NCBI GenBank assembly: GCA_964006375.1
Contig: OZ023265.1
Span: 117,875,858-117,939,857, forward strand
Length of the DNA: 64,000 nt
Direction of reading: 5' to 3'
DNA from: Tillus elongatus
Lineage: Eukaryota; Arthropoda; Insecta; Coleoptera; Cleridae
The notes under the pieces are model-generated. The model saw only the letters and a list, made by a program, of their open reading frames with translations, ran no database searches and was not told the origin of the DNA. The number at the start of each line of letters is the position of its first letter. Position 1 is the stretch's first letter. The position numbers were made by a program, and so were the translations under genes. Shown in pieces: positions 48,600 to 60,639 of the stretch.

Positions 48600-49601
48600 A
48601 TAATTCATAAATTCAAAAATGCTTTTGACTTGTTTTCTTTCAACTTAGAGGTCTGAAAATTAGCATATACCACATATTTGAGTATTAAATTTGGTTACAA
48701 TAGCTTTATTATTTCCGCAGATATCATTTTTCGAAATAAAACTCAAAATTTTCCCGAAAAACTTGATCAAATTTTCCTGGCTAACGAACCTATCCACGCC
48801 ATTAATTAAAGGAACACGCGACTCTAACTAACCTCAGTTATTCCAGAGGGGCTATACCGCGCTTAGATGAAGAAATGTTTTCAATATTCAAATATCCGCG
48901 ATCTCCTCATTGGCGATTTTTATCTATAAAAATGTTTGATAACCCGAAAAATAAAAAAGGTGAAACTTATATATCTCCTTGCACAAATGGAAAACATCAC
49001 ACATCGATATTCAATAAAAAGAATAAAATACCTCCCGGATTCAACTCAAGATATACAACATTATTTTATCGCAGTGTTCCAGATCATGCCTGATACGTAC
49101 TAAATTGGAGTTGTTTATTTTTGCCGCAATATACCAGTCTGCGATAACAGGACAGCCAGATTTTTCTGGATATGTTTGGTAAACAGAAGCTGTTGATATG
49201 CCGTTATCGTAAAAGAGATTCCGGCAAGAAATGTTTTGCAAGTGTTTATTAATATGAGATATAAGGACGTTTGCATTGATGAGACGTCATGTTTGATGAC
49301 GATTTACCAGGAATTAAGTGGGTAAAACGGAACTTTTGTATATTGTTCTCACAATTCACGGATCAAATGGCAAGTGTGTTGATACTTTAATTAATAATCT
49401 AATAAAACAATATTATACTTATAATTCAATCTTAATTTTCAACGAATTCACAAAGTTATCTCAGCTGAAAACCAAGCATCGAGTCACAATTAGTTGTACA
49501 AAACATTGCCAATGAGAAGATTACTGCTGTGAGTTTTGAAGGAGAAACATCTTGTCTTCCTTCCTCACTGGGTACGGGCAGTCCAGTCTTTCAAAAAACT
49601 T
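48600..49601. other. Family R scrap, then no recognised gene
   Basis: 48640-48930 follows the R order: TCAAAATTTTCCCGAAAAAC, AATTTTCCTGGCTAACGAAC, CTATCCACGCCATTAATTAA, then GAGGGGCTATACCGCGCTTA, AGAAATGTTTTCAATATTCA and CTCCTCATTGGCGA, without (TA)n. 48.95-49.60 kb is unassigned. Confidence 0.55.
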
Positions 49602-50089
49602 AGGTAGGTCGGATGGCACCTCTTTGCAAAGATTCTCTGTTCGAAGCTGCCATTTTAAAATCTACCAATTACATTTTTAGATATTTGCTTTCAAAACTTT
49701 AAAATTAAAAGTCTAAAATAGTAGTGTTTATTTCGTGTTTAAGCCATCGATTAGTTTTTGAAAACTTATAAAATCTTTGGTGGTCACTTTTTTTAATCTT
49801 TCGTTTTCGTTGATAAAATGTACGAGTTGGTAGAAAATAGTAAAAATGATGATAATCCGTCGGTAGGTTTTTGATATATGTTTGTCATATTTTTTTTAAC
49901 TTTAAATTCGAATGTGTATTGTTTCAATATTTTTTACTAAATTTGTTTTGAGCTATCTACAGGGATAACCGCCGTTATTGTAGTGACACAAATCCTCACA
50001 TGTACAGGAAATCCCACACCCAAAATCCCGAACCAATGGTAACACTTTCAAAAAAAATTCTTAAAAACTCGAAAACCAATCATCAAGGT

Positions 50090-50190
50090 CTGTTTAAATT
50101 TGAAGTAATAATTCTAGTAAGATGCCGTGCTACTAGTGTAAAATTCTTATGAAAATTCACTACTATAACGCACTTGCTATGTCCGGAAAT
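50090..50190 (-). repeat. Family R hairpin-motif end
   Basis: TTCTTATGAAAATTCACTAC and TATAACGCACTTGCTATGTC, plus upstream TAGTGTAAAATTC, match 28505-28590 in order. Confidence 0.8.
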
Positions 50191-50419
50191 TTTGGTTTCT
50201 ATGAGGATACTTATAAAGCAAGGTCTTTCACACTAAACCACAAATTCGGCATGTTAAGAAATCTCAAAAGAGGATTTTATCACAGACTGTATTATTGTAT
50301 GGAAGCCAACGGTTGTCATTTTCATCAATTCTTAAATTAAAAATACAATTGCAATACATTGTTATTGCAGTATTAAACGCGAAATTGATACAAGATGGGG
50401 CAAAAGTTGTCATAAGGAG

Positions 50420-51290
50420 AATTGGCTGCCATTTTGTTTGAAATGGAAAAATTGGGCTCTGTTTTCGCGGAAAGTTATATCGGGCAAATCACCACGTCCT
50501 GAGTTGGAGAAACATTTGTGCTTGTTTTACTTTTGAATCATTGCTCGCAAAACTTCTGGCTCCGAGCTGTGTGAGCGGTTGCTCCGTCATGTTGGAACCA
50601 ACAATGCTCGAGACCCAATTCAGAAACGTTCGGCAAAAAAAACTCCTTTAACGTCTGTCTGTGGTGCCATCGGCGTCCTCAAAAAAATAAGGGCTAATCA
50701 TATTTTCACTGCAAATGCCGCACCAAAAAGTCACTTTAAGGGGATGCAATGCCTCTTCGTGCATTTCATGTGTATTCTCCGTGCACCAGAAACGCAGATT
50801 TTGTTTACTCATATAACCACTTAATTGAAAATGGACTTCGTCGCTCATTATGATTTTGTATACGAAATCATGCTCTTTTTGCACCAGATTTAACAGAGCA
50901 TGAGAGTAAGTTAACCTCACTTGACGGTCAGCAGGTAGCAATTGGTGAACAGTTTCCACTTTATATGGGAACAACTTCAGGAACACCCTTCGAACATTTG
51001 CTGATGTCAAATTGTGTGCATGGTTGTCTCGTTAATGTTTCTGGACTCTCTTGGACGTCCTCGGCCACAGCAGCGATATTCTCGGTTGAACGAGCAATAC
51101 GGGGCCAGCCACTTCTTGCGGCAAGTCTAGTGGACCCAGTTTGAAAGAGACGCTCAGTAAAACGCTTAATTGTTCGCGCATATGGTGCAGGGCGACAAGG
51201 AAAACGACGACGAAATTCACGCTACATTAAAACCGCAGACCGGAAATTTGTCAAATAAGCAGTAACAATAATTCCGCGTTCTACAGGTGT
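50420..51290 (-). pseudogene. Mariner-type transposase relic
   Basis: Read from 51.2 kb leftward: RFTERLFQTGSTRLA, RSTENIAAVAEDVQES, then a continuous frame from 51010 with VFLKLFPYKVETVHQL, LPADRQVRLTYSHALLNL, KIIMSDEVHFQLSGYMSKQN (first catalytic Asp), LHPLKVTFWCGICSENMISP and YFFEDADG. A frame change leads to CWFQHDGATAHTARSQKF (second catalytic Asp) near 50.6-50.55 kb. These are the blocks of an insect mariner/Tc1-type family with SDExHFxLxGxVNKQN. The C-terminal PPRSxDLTPLDFFLWG block was not found. Frameshifts and stops inactivate it. Confidence 0.88.
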
Positions 51291-51547
51291 GTGTGTATCG
51301 CTCCATTGCTTGTTGTCAACAAATTATCTATCTGCCTAAAACACAAATGTCAAAGCACATTGACATTTGACGTCAATTGCAAAAATGATGGCACATTCAC
51401 ATTGTGACGTTACATTTACCCCGCCTGTTATTATTTTAGACGTTCTGTTTTGAAGTTCTCAAAGCAAATACTTAAAAAACTAAAATTGCAGCTTTGAATA
51501 GATAATCGAAAGAGCTTTCGAATAAGGTGCCACTCGATCTACCTTCC

Positions 51548-51897
51548 CTCTTCAAATTAAGAGAGTGAAAATGACCCCCGCTAGAATGCGATAAATTTTG
51601 TTACGGTTGAAAAAAGTGTTCCCCTCGTAAGAAAATCGAAACCCGGGTGCAATCTATTACAGTGGACACCTGTATTGCCACTGCAATTATTAGTAGTCAA
51701 CGAACTTTTAAATACGTCCTCATACATTAAAACAACATTCGTATTCTCTGTTTTAGCGATGGTAAACCCTGCTGTAAAACTATGACGATTCCAGCTTATC
51801 AAAAGACTGTAATTACCTACATTTTAAAAACCCAACTAATTCTACATGTTCTTATTAACTTTGTGTTAGAAGTTAGAATGCATCGATGAAACTTATA
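51548..51897. other. No gene seen
   Basis: Spacer between two DNA transposons; nothing recognised. Confidence 0.45.
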
Positions 51898-54013
51898 CAG
51901 TAGAATCCGGATTTAACGAGGAGTCACGGGACCAGCAATAGTATTTCGTAAAAATCTGATCTCGTTATATCAGAATCAAGAAGTAACTAAAAAAATGTAG
52001 GTATGTACATACTTATATGTAGGTGTGCAAAGCGGACTACTCCCCTGTAACCTTTTTCATCAATATTGAAACGCACATGTAACTGCATAGTTTGAATGAA
52101 CAATTTTATTCGCATAAAAACACATACTGTATATACTGTACATTATTACTCAATTATCTCGGAATCTGTTGGAATACCTGAAGTTCACACAGAATTATCT
52201 ATATTCCGGTGATCTATCGCATCCCACCCTTGTGTCAATTTCATAACCCTAGGGTAGCTCATTCGCTCAGAGGAATGTCATTGTCTTTGTTGGCGATATC
52301 TTCGTCAGCAATAACATCTTCCAAATTCCGCAAATCAATTCAATTCATTTCTATGCTCAAAATGAAAACCAGCAAGCCTGAAACAGTTTTGCGCCGTTTT
52401 TGTGAGACATTTTCCCATGCACGATCAAGGAGACGAATTGATTCGAAGACATTTACCGAAGTTGACACTGATTCTTATCCATGTTGTCAATTATTTTTGT
52501 GACCAAATGTCTCCTGTAATTGTTGATAATTCTCCGATCTAAAGGCTGCAGTACAGATGTGGTATTAGGTGGCAGAAAGACTGTTTGAGGTTATTCAAAC
52601 TCGTCAACTGTTGATGCGCCACACAATTATCCACCACAAGCAAAATTTTTCTATTTTTTCTTTCCAGTTCTCTATCCCATTCTTCTACTTCAGTTTTAAA
52701 AATATCGTCAGTCGCCCGTGCTTTTTTATTAGCAACATATTTCACCGATAAACTCTTTACATTTTTAAAACGTCTTAGTTTCTGTGCTTTTGCAGTAACC
52801 AATAGTCTTCGAAACTTAGAACCATCATAATTTAGACAAACTAGTACAGTCAGTCGCTTTGGATAAGTTCCCACCAACAAATTTTTCGTTTTTAAATTTT
52901 AGAGTTCTGTCCGGTAACATTTTGTAAAAAAGTCCTGTCTAGTCTGCATTGAAGACATCACATGCCTGATTCCTCCGATATTTCTCGAAAGTTATTTTGA
53001 AGCCAATCAGATGTGACTTTCTTATTTACAAATTTCGCTTTTCCGGAAACTTTTCCAGAATTAATTGAATGTATTTGTTTAAAACCAGAAATCCAACTTG
53101 CAGAACACTCGAAATTATCTCCATATCCCATTTCTCTACCAAGAGAAACAGCTTTCTCCTAGAGAAATAGACCACTTATAGCAATATTTGCGTGCCTCTG
53201 ATGTTTGAACCAAGCAAACAATGCTTTGTTCAAGTTTCTCCATGTCGGTTGTTTTTACACTTTTGCCCTTGTTGTCAATAGTGTTGGAACCACTAGCTTG
53301 GACAATCGCATTCTCGCACTTTAAAATTGCTGATAATCTAGACAATGCAATACTGTACTGCCTACAAACATCACTTTTTTTCGTTCTCGTTTTCAACTGT
53401 TTTAATATTAAAATTTTCTCTTCAATGGTAAGGCGTTTTTTTTAAATACCGAACGAAGAAATTGTGTAAACAAGACTCAATTCACCGGCCTCAAACGCGC
53501 GCTGATCGAAAACTGATCGCAATAAGGCGAAGTTTCAATATTTAAACAGAACAACAAAAAGCCACACAAATCTACAATTGTAGCGAACTAACGAACGTTG
53601 ATTTCAAGTGGTAAGTGGTACTCTATCATTGTCTGAGTGGAAGAACCCATAAATATTTTCTATTGTGTTGTGTACAGTAAAATTGATTACTCATTAGTGT
53701 CATGTCTTAATCAAGAAACACGTGCATCTAGTCCTAGTGTGTCTAAATGGTAATAATTTCAGGTAGAGGCAATGAAATTCACAGAAAGCCAAAGTCATCT
53801 TGTTTACTTTCGCACATGTGTGTATCCCAATAAAAATGTGAACGGGCCAGCGCAATAATATCCTCGTGAAAACCGAAATCGCCTCAAAAGCGGTCTCGTT
53901 AAATCAGAAACATTTTAGCATTGTCTCTTACACGAGTCCATTGAAAATTACCAAAATTTGCTATTTAAACGAAGTTAGTTAAATCTGCTACTCATAAAAT
54001 CCAGACCATACTG
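51898..54013 (-). mobile_element. Pogo/Tigger-like transposon with TIRs and TA duplication
   Basis: Left end CAGTAGAATCCGGATTTAAC and right end reversed CAGTATGGTCTGGATTTTAT are inverted repeats about 25 bp long, each flanked by TA (51896-51897 and 54014-54015). The element is 2.1 kb, close to full length for the group. It encodes a decayed DDE transposase on the minus strand. Confidence 0.88.
52230..53440 (-). pseudogene. Pogo/Tigger-like (CENP-B-related) transposase
   Basis: Starts KRLTIEEKILILKQLKTRTK, KSDVCRQYSIALSRLSAIL (CENP-B type helix-turn-helix, 53435-53290). Further on are SWISGFKQIHSI (second DNA-binding part), then the catalytic DDD core: VFNAD, stop, TGLFYKMLPDRT (first Asp; the usual Glu after it is TAG) near 52.95-52.91 kb, LLVVDNCVAHQ (second Asp) near 52.63 kb, and SVLQPLDRRIINNYRRHLV (third Asp) near 52.55-52.50 kb. 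All three acidic residues are legible. Frameshifts occur between blocks. CLNYDGSKFRRLLV and FKNVKSLSVKYVANKKA are typical family blocks. Confidence 0.9.
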
Positions 54014-54065
54014 TAAAAATCATAATAATACTTATCATAGTAATTTATTGGTCTTAAAATTATAC

Positions 54066-54310
54066 AGTGTGCGTCGGTCTATTTCCGCGACTATGGCCAA
54101 ATACCGACGCCACGGAGCAGTTTCACATCCCTACCCTGGATATTTTGCCGAACCCCTGCCTTTCTATAAAAATGAGAGTGTTCTTTAATGTGTCCAAAAA
54201 CGCATGGTTCACGGAACCGACGGCTTTACACCCCCTCCGAATTGCGGAACGGGCGGACATTCGACTTTCTCAAACACAATGCCACAATCTCGGTTGGTGT
54301 TGATTATGCT
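54066..54310 (-). repeat. SINE copy, body and tail
   Basis: The reverse complement ends in GTCGCGGAAATAGACCGACG like the 20.4-kb SINE, with ATATTTTGCCGAACCC-, CCGACGGCTTTAC- and ACAATCTCGGTTG-type blocks in matching order. It lies 52 bp from the pogo-like element. The tRNA-like head is missing. Confidence 0.85.
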
Positions 54311-54386
54311 TCAGCTTCGTTTCGTAAATAAGTTTTGTAGTACTTCCCGGTTACGATCCGCATATTTTTAAAGATAAACAAACTTA

Positions 54387-56239
54387 CCCTAGCAACACTT
54401 AAAGTCAAATTGACGTAGAATCGCCCTAACAATGAGTCGGCAACCAAACTACCACAGGTCATTTTCAAGTAAAATTTAAGTGAATATTACCACTGTGATG
54501 AATAAACTCAAAGTAATATGGAAGTAGATAATAGGTCCAGCAAGGCATTTTGACCAACGCGTTTTAGTCATATTTAGGACATTTTCATTCCACATTGGAC
54601 CAATGGAAGTAATTTAATAGTAAATTCGTGCAACGTTTTACTTGAATCCGTCATCAAGGTGCCGAGTGCCATGACGTTTCTAACGAAGAACTGCGCATGT
54701 GACATTATTCTGTAGGGTTGATTATGTATGTATACACAAACAGTAGATATGACAACATTGTGAAACATCAAAAAACATACTTTAAATATTTGGATCAATG
54801 ATAAAGGTGATTCGCACTGTAAAAGGAAAAAGCTGCTGCGGGCATGTCTTTTTCTGTTAACATGATTATGATACGTCGATAAAATTCGAGCGCCTCTGTA
54901 AAAAGTAAAATTAGCTAAAATTAATAGTTATTTAAAATTCTTGAAATTCTGATTTTGAAGATTGGTGATGTAAACAACACCACACTATCGTATTCTCATT
55001 GTATACAAGCATTATTTTATGTTTTTTCGAACTAAATTTGATTACACTAGATTCGTCAAAAAATGGTTTGTAATTTCCCAATACAATCAAGATGGATACC
55101 GCAAAATTAGGTTAATATGACGGCCTTTGTAACATTATTTTTATTACGTGAAAGCTAATTTTGCTCTTTTTTTTTACCTATAAGCAACAATTCCCAATGA
55201 TAGGGCAAACTAACCAAACTTTGAAGGCATTTTGTCCCATTATGAGAATTTCAACTATATGGTAAATGAATTTTGTTTGAATTTATTAGCAATGATACAT
55301 TTTCATGTATCGCAATATATAATTTATTACTTATGCGCACCGGAGAGACATATAGGAATGATTATACAGCAATTTTGATATTTGATTCCATAACATGTTA
55401 TAGATATTAATAGAGAGAAAATAAGTAAATAAACATAAACATGTGACAGCTGACCTGTTGCCAATGCTTCACTCCATTGACATGAAAAAGGATGTATATA
55501 TTGAAGAGAGAAGTGTGCTGATTGCAAATCAGCATGGAATTGAAATTCAACTTCAGTTTCATATAGTAGTAGCCTGTAAACTTGTCAGATGTTTTTAGAA
55601 TTTACACAGAGAATATTATTGAAGAGTCCAACTTTTATTAAATAAGTTTATCAACTGAAATACCTTCAACATTCACAAATTTATTTCACTGCGGTACACT
55701 TTGATATTTAAGGCAATCTGGCTTAGAACACCATTTCTGCAATAATTATGACTATATGGCCAATTAGAACGCCATTTTAGGTTAGCTCAATGTCCAAAAT
55801 ATTTCCTGTGCAGTATTGCAGTTAAATTGGTAATAAATATGTAATCTGAACTTCATAAGAAGACCTCCAATTCACTATACCCCAGAGACGCATTGTAGGC
55901 TAATATTAGGTTATGAATTACCTTCAAATAGGTATTTCAGGTATATGGACTTGATAGTCAGTTTTCAGTCCGATTTAGTGCACACTTCGACCGAGAAATT
56001 ACCAATTGTGGAATTAGAACTCAAAAGTATATTTTATAGGTAAAATTGAACCTAATTTTTCCCAATTTAGTTACTTTTGGCGTAATTTTAATGGTCAAAA
56101 ACAGCCTAATTGGGAGCTGCATTCTAAAATTTGTAGTTATGACACTGAAGTCAACATTTTGGTTAATTACGACTAAATTACAACTGGGCTAGGTTATTTT
56201 GACTCGAGCGCTGGTTAACATGCTTTAATTGTGCTTGGG
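54387..56239. mobile_element. TA-flanked element with CCCAAGCAACA-type ends, copy A
   Basis: Ends: CCCTAGCAACA on the left and reversed CCCAAGCACAA on the right, each flanked by TA. Its length of about 1.85 kb aligns along its whole course with copy B at 57377-59414 (for example ACCAACGCGTTTTAGTCATA, GAACTGCGCATGTGACATT, ACCGGAGAGACATATAGGAA, TTCATAAGAAGACCTCCAAT). No transposase was recognised, so it is probably non-autonomous. TA duplication suggests a Tc1/mariner-like mechanism. Confidence 0.83.
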
Positions 56240-56339
56240 TATCCTCTTAATTAGATCATCCAATATAATATTCCGTTTCTCTTTCTGTGTTGAACAGTCT
56301 ACACGCTCTCTTTACATACTTCAAGATATGTTCTTTATA

Positions 56340-56395
56340 TTATGCGTTGTAATTAGCGAATTTTTTTTAAAAAATTCGCTTATGGGGAGATCTGT

Positions 56396-56480
<85 letters not shown>

Positions 56481-57170
56481 ACCGATAACTCAAAAAATAA
56501 TGAACCGATCTTGATAAAATTTGCAGAGTACCTTCCTTTTGCAAGTGGCTTGGATAAGTTCGTTAGCTAGGAAAATCGGACCAGGTTTTCCCGGAAAATT
56601 TTGTATTTTCTTTATAAAAAAATTCATATCTCCGGAAATAACAAAGTAAGGGCAACCAAATTTGGTACGCGTATTTGTATTATAAAGAGTGAACTCTGTA
56701 CCAAAATTTAGGTCCCTAGCTGTAAAGACAAAGAAGTTATGGGCAGTTAAAGTAACAAATTTTGGAGTTTTCCGCAAAACGTCAAACTCGCAATTTTAAA
56801 CGTCAAAATTGGCAATGTTTAAGCAAAGAATGTGAAACAAATACTGTTTGTGAAAAGAAAATGTTGCAAGAAAAATGTTCTGCAAGCCATTAAGTTTCAG
56901 ATTCAACCGTCATTGCCCTTCATTTTACTAAAATGTTTACAGAATATCCATTTCAAATAGACCCTTTCTCTGATGCTTTAGCTGTCAGTTTAGTTAAGTT
57001 TGGTGGCTTTTCGGATATTTATTTGTAGGGTTAGTGAAGTTTATGGTTTTTAGCTAATTATCGTAGAACAAATTTATTAATACATTTTTGCATTTTTTAT
57101 CGAAATATGATGCGTTTATAAGAAAAAAATCTGGACGCAGTAAGTGCGTTTTGGTAGCGAATTTTCGGTA
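56340..57170 (-). repeat. Family R, long copy with (TA)n
   Basis: (TA)n at 56400-56477, then on the minus strand the R core (GTTCGTTAGC, CCACTTGCAAAAGGAAGGTA, CGGTTCATTATTTTTTGAG). Rightward comes an extended unit shared with 29.0-29.5 kb. It ends near 57131-57170 with GGACGCAGTAAGTGCGTTTT and GGTAGCGAATTTTC. It sits between copies A and B of the TA-flanked element. Confidence 0.82.
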
Positions 57171-57376
57171 AATTTGCAGTTTAGTTCTCGAACGCTTTTC
57201 CAAACACTGTTTTAAGAAACCTGCCTAGCCAGACAAGTTTGTTTCAGAATATGATTCATGTTAGAGAGTACAGTGGGTACCACATGTGGCAAGATCCTTT
57301 TCGGATAACGTTCCCATCACTTACTTCAGCAATTTTGTTAAAGTAATAAGCGTATTTTCGGACAGTGTTCCTGTTA

Positions 57377-58333
57377 CCCAAGCAACATTTAAAGTCAAAT
57401 GGACGTAAAATCACTCTAAGAATAGGTCCGCGAACAAATCACCACAGGTAATTTTCAAGTAAAATTTAAGTGTATTTTACCAATGTGGGGAATAAACTAA
57501 AAGTAATAGGGAAGTCGATAGTAGGTGCAGCAAGGCATTTCGACCAACGCGTTTTAGTCATATTTAGGGCATTTTCATTCTATATGGGCCAATGGACGTA
57601 ATTTATTGGTAAATACGTCCAACGTTTTACTTGAATCCGACATCTCGGCGCAAGTACCGTAAAATTCTTAACAACGAACTGCGCATGTGACATTGTTCTG
57701 TGGGATCTGTGGATATGTATGAATTAACAAACAGTAGATATTAGCAACTAGGTATGTCCATCTTTGTTTAAAAATGACAACATGTTGAATGATCAAAGAA
57801 GATACTTTAAATATTTGAATCAATGATAAAGGTAATTTGCACTGTATAAAGGAAAAAACCACTGCGGTTATGTTTTTTTCTGTTAACATGATTATTATAC
57901 TTTGATATAATTCTAGCGCCTCTGTAAAAAGTAAAATTAGTTAGGATTAACAACTATTCAAAATTCTGGAAATTCTTATTTTGAGGATTGGTAGTGTAGG
58001 CAAGACAAAACTATCCTACCCTCATTGTATACAAGCATTATTTTATGTTTTTTTCGAGTTAAAATTTAATTACACCAGATTCAACAAAAAATGGTTTTTA
58101 GTTTTTCAATACACTCAAGATGGATACCGCAAGCATAGTGTAATATGGTAACCGTTGTAACATTATTGACCTGAAAGTTAATTTTGCTCTATTTTTTTAC
58201 CTATAAGTCACAATACCCAACGACAAGGCAAACTAACCAAACCTTGAAGGCATTTTATTCTATTATGGGAATTTCGACTACATGGTAAACGAATTTAATT
58301 TAAATTTATTAGCAATAATATATTTGCATGTAT

Positions 58334-58424
<91 letters not shown>

Positions 58425-59414
58425 TATTACTTATATACGTGCACACCGGAGAGACATATAGGAATGATCATATAGCGTTTTTGATCTTTGCTTCCTTAAT
58501 ATGCTATAGACATCAATAGAGCGAAAATAAGTAAATAAACATAAACATATAACAGCTGACCGTGTTGCCAATGCTTCATTCCATTGGCATAAAAAGGGAT
58601 GTATTATATTGAAGGGGTAAACGTGCTCATTTCAAATCAGCAGCTTTTCTTCCATATAGGAGTAGCCGATGAAGTTCTCATACGTTTTTAGGATTTACAC
58701 AGAGACTGTGACTGAATAATAAAACTTTTATTAATTAAGTTCATGAACTGAAACATCTTCAACATTCACAAATTGATTTCACTGTCGTGCACTTTGAACT
58801 TTGAGGAAATTTTTATTTGAAGTCAGATTTTATTGGTATTTTCAACTTTGATGTAGGCAATTTGACTTGGAAGACCACTTCTGCAGTAATTATTACTATA
58901 TCTCCAATCAGAAAGCCATTTTAGGTTATCTTAATGCCCAAAATATTTCCTGTGTTGTATTGCAGTTAGATTGGTAATATAGATATGTAATCAGGACTTC
59001 ATAAGAAGACCTCCAATTTACTATGCCACAGAGACGTATTGCAAGTTAATATTAGGTAATAGATTACCTTAAAATAGGTATTTTAGGTATCTGGACTTAG
59101 TAGTCAGTTTTCAGTCCAATTTAGGGCAGACTTCGACCTAGAATTTACCATTTGTGGAATTGAAACTCAAGATTATATTTAAGGATATTTATAGGTAAAA
59201 TTCAACCAAATTTTGTACCAATTTAGTTACTTGTAAGTTACTGACTTTGGAGTAATTTTGATAGTCAAAAATAGGCTAATTGGGAGCTGCATTCTCAAAT
59301 TTATAGTAATTATGACAATCAAACCAACATTTTGGTTAATTATTACTAAATTACAACTTGGTTAGGTTATTTGGACTCGAGTGCTGGTAAGTATGCCTTA
59401 ATTTGTTGCTTGGG
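57377..59414. mobile_element. TA-flanked element with CCCAAGCAACA ends, copy B
   Basis: Left CCCAAGCAACA and right reversed CCCAAGCAACA are perfect inverted 11-mers, each flanked by TA. Homologous to copy A throughout. It is longer mainly because of a 95-bp (TA)n array at 58335-58430, where copy A has only CGCAATATATAATTTATTAC. It interrupts a minisatellite whose units lie on both sides (57260-57370 and 59417-59760). Confidence 0.88.
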
Positions 59415-59416
59415 TA

Positions 59417-59760
59417 GTATCACTTATTACCTAACGCAGCAATTTTGTACCTGCCTACCGTGGCAAGTTTTTTTTAGGATGGCGTTATTGTTAGTAACTG
59501 TGCAACTGTGACAAACGTGCTTCATGATATTGTACCTCCCAGCGAGTACAGTAAGCACGATTCTGTAAGGATATCGTTTTTCGTCAGTAACTACAGTCCG
59601 TGCCAACTGTGGCAAGATTATTTCAGGATGGTGTAACTATTAGTGAGTATGTACTTGCCTAATGTGGCAATATTATTGGAGGATACCGTTACTATCAGTG
59701 AGTACAGTACTTGCCTAATGTGGCAAGATTACAAGAGGGTGGCGTTTTATTTTACAGTAT
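59417..59760 (+). repeat. Degenerate minisatellite with TGTGGCAAGAT units
   Basis: Units of roughly 60-130 bp share GTGAGTACAGTACTTGCCTA, ATGTGGCAAGATTA, AGGATGGCGTTA and TACTATCAGT. The left flank of copy B (57255-57340) holds a unit with CATGTGGCAAGATCC and CAGCAATTTTGTT, also seen at 59441-59452. Confidence 0.8.
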
Positions 59761-59850
59761 GCACTGAAAACGTGAAATCCACTACTGGGAGTCGAACCCA
59801 AGACCCTTGGGTTCAGAGGCACACGTTCTTTCCCTGGACCGCCAAAGCTG
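59745..59850 (-). repeat. tRNA-like head of the SINE family
   Basis: The reverse complement reads GGCGGTCCAGGGAAAGAACG, TGTGCCTCTGAACCCAAGGG and CTTGGGTTCGACTCCCAG. It has a perfect B-box (GGTTCGACTCC), a T-arm that pairs (TTGGG with CCCAG) and an A-box-like GGTCCAGGGAAAG. A clean anticodon arm cannot be drawn, so this is a SINE head rather than a working tRNA. It continues with GGATTTCACGTTTTCAGTG, as in the SINE at 20.47 kb, then stops. Confidence 0.8.
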
Positions 59851-60639
59851 TTACAAATGTGCCTAAGCTTGTGTTGGTACAAGATACAATTGAATGCCAA
59901 AAACCTTTTAGCACGTCACTATTAATTTATTTATGTTCATCCTGCCAAATATATTCACACAATTTTATTTCCTTATGCTTCTTTGTCACATGTTATTTTC
60001 CTGTAGTAAACAACTCTAAATGATTGGCTAAATTTTTTAAAGTTTTGCTAATTTCCGCGTGTGATAGATATAAATACACAAAGTGAGTCATAATTTAGTC
60101 TAAATTATAATTAATTTATTAATTAAGGGGCATTGTTAATCGTTCGATTTACGTAAGAGGATAAAAATCCTATTTGCATATTCATTGTGAAAGGTCACTA
60201 ATTTAACGACGCATATCCAAACAGTTCCCTATTTCTGCAACGTTATGTGAAAACATGCTTCTTTTTTCTTTGGCCATTTGATTTTTGTAGTTTTAAATTC
60301 ACTAAAATATTTAAATTTATTTAGGAAACTTAGTCAGGCTTCCTCGTTTTAGTAACCCTTAAGGTCTTAACAATGGCTTTTTAATAAATTAAGTAAAGCA
60401 TACTACATATACAATTTTTTGTTTTATTCATCTTTATCTTTACAATTTTATAAATTTTAACCCTTAATGTCAAAGACTCAAACAGATAAGTAAGTAGCGC
60501 ATATAATAGTATTTAATTTAAATTATTTTTTATCTTTTGAATTAAACCTGTTTGTTTACTTTTCCATTTTTAGTGTGAATATACGTACTGTATTAGAAAA
60601 CTGCTATAATATAACCAAAATGCCGTATTACAGTAGAAC
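59851..60639. other. No gene seen
   Basis: AT-rich spacer; the forward frame covering this area is a chance frame through the SINE head. Confidence 0.5.

Larger units (their letters stand above)
49602..51547. mobile_element. Long-TIR element, larger relative of the 4.9-kb MITE
   Basis: Left end AGGTAGGTCGGATGGCACCT, right end reversed AGGTAGATCGAGTGGCACCT; the arms continue for about 100 bp (GAAGCTGCCATTTTAAAATC against AAATTGCAGCTTTGAA, and GCAAAT words). The left subterminal 350 bp match the MITE at 4.9 kb. Between 49.96 and 51.44 kb lies 1.5 kb absent from the MITE, with a mariner-type transposase relic and a family R scrap (50090-50190). Either this was the autonomous form, or a mariner and an R copy inserted into a MITE. 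Confidence 0.8.

Noticed and set aside
59780..59850. A functional tRNA gene
   Set aside because: The B-box and T-arm are good, but the anticodon arm and acceptor stem do not fold properly, and the sequence runs on into the SINE body as at 20.4 kb.
59643..60023. A 126-codon forward frame as a host gene
   Set aside because: It passes antisense through a minisatellite and a SINE head; no domain or splice support.
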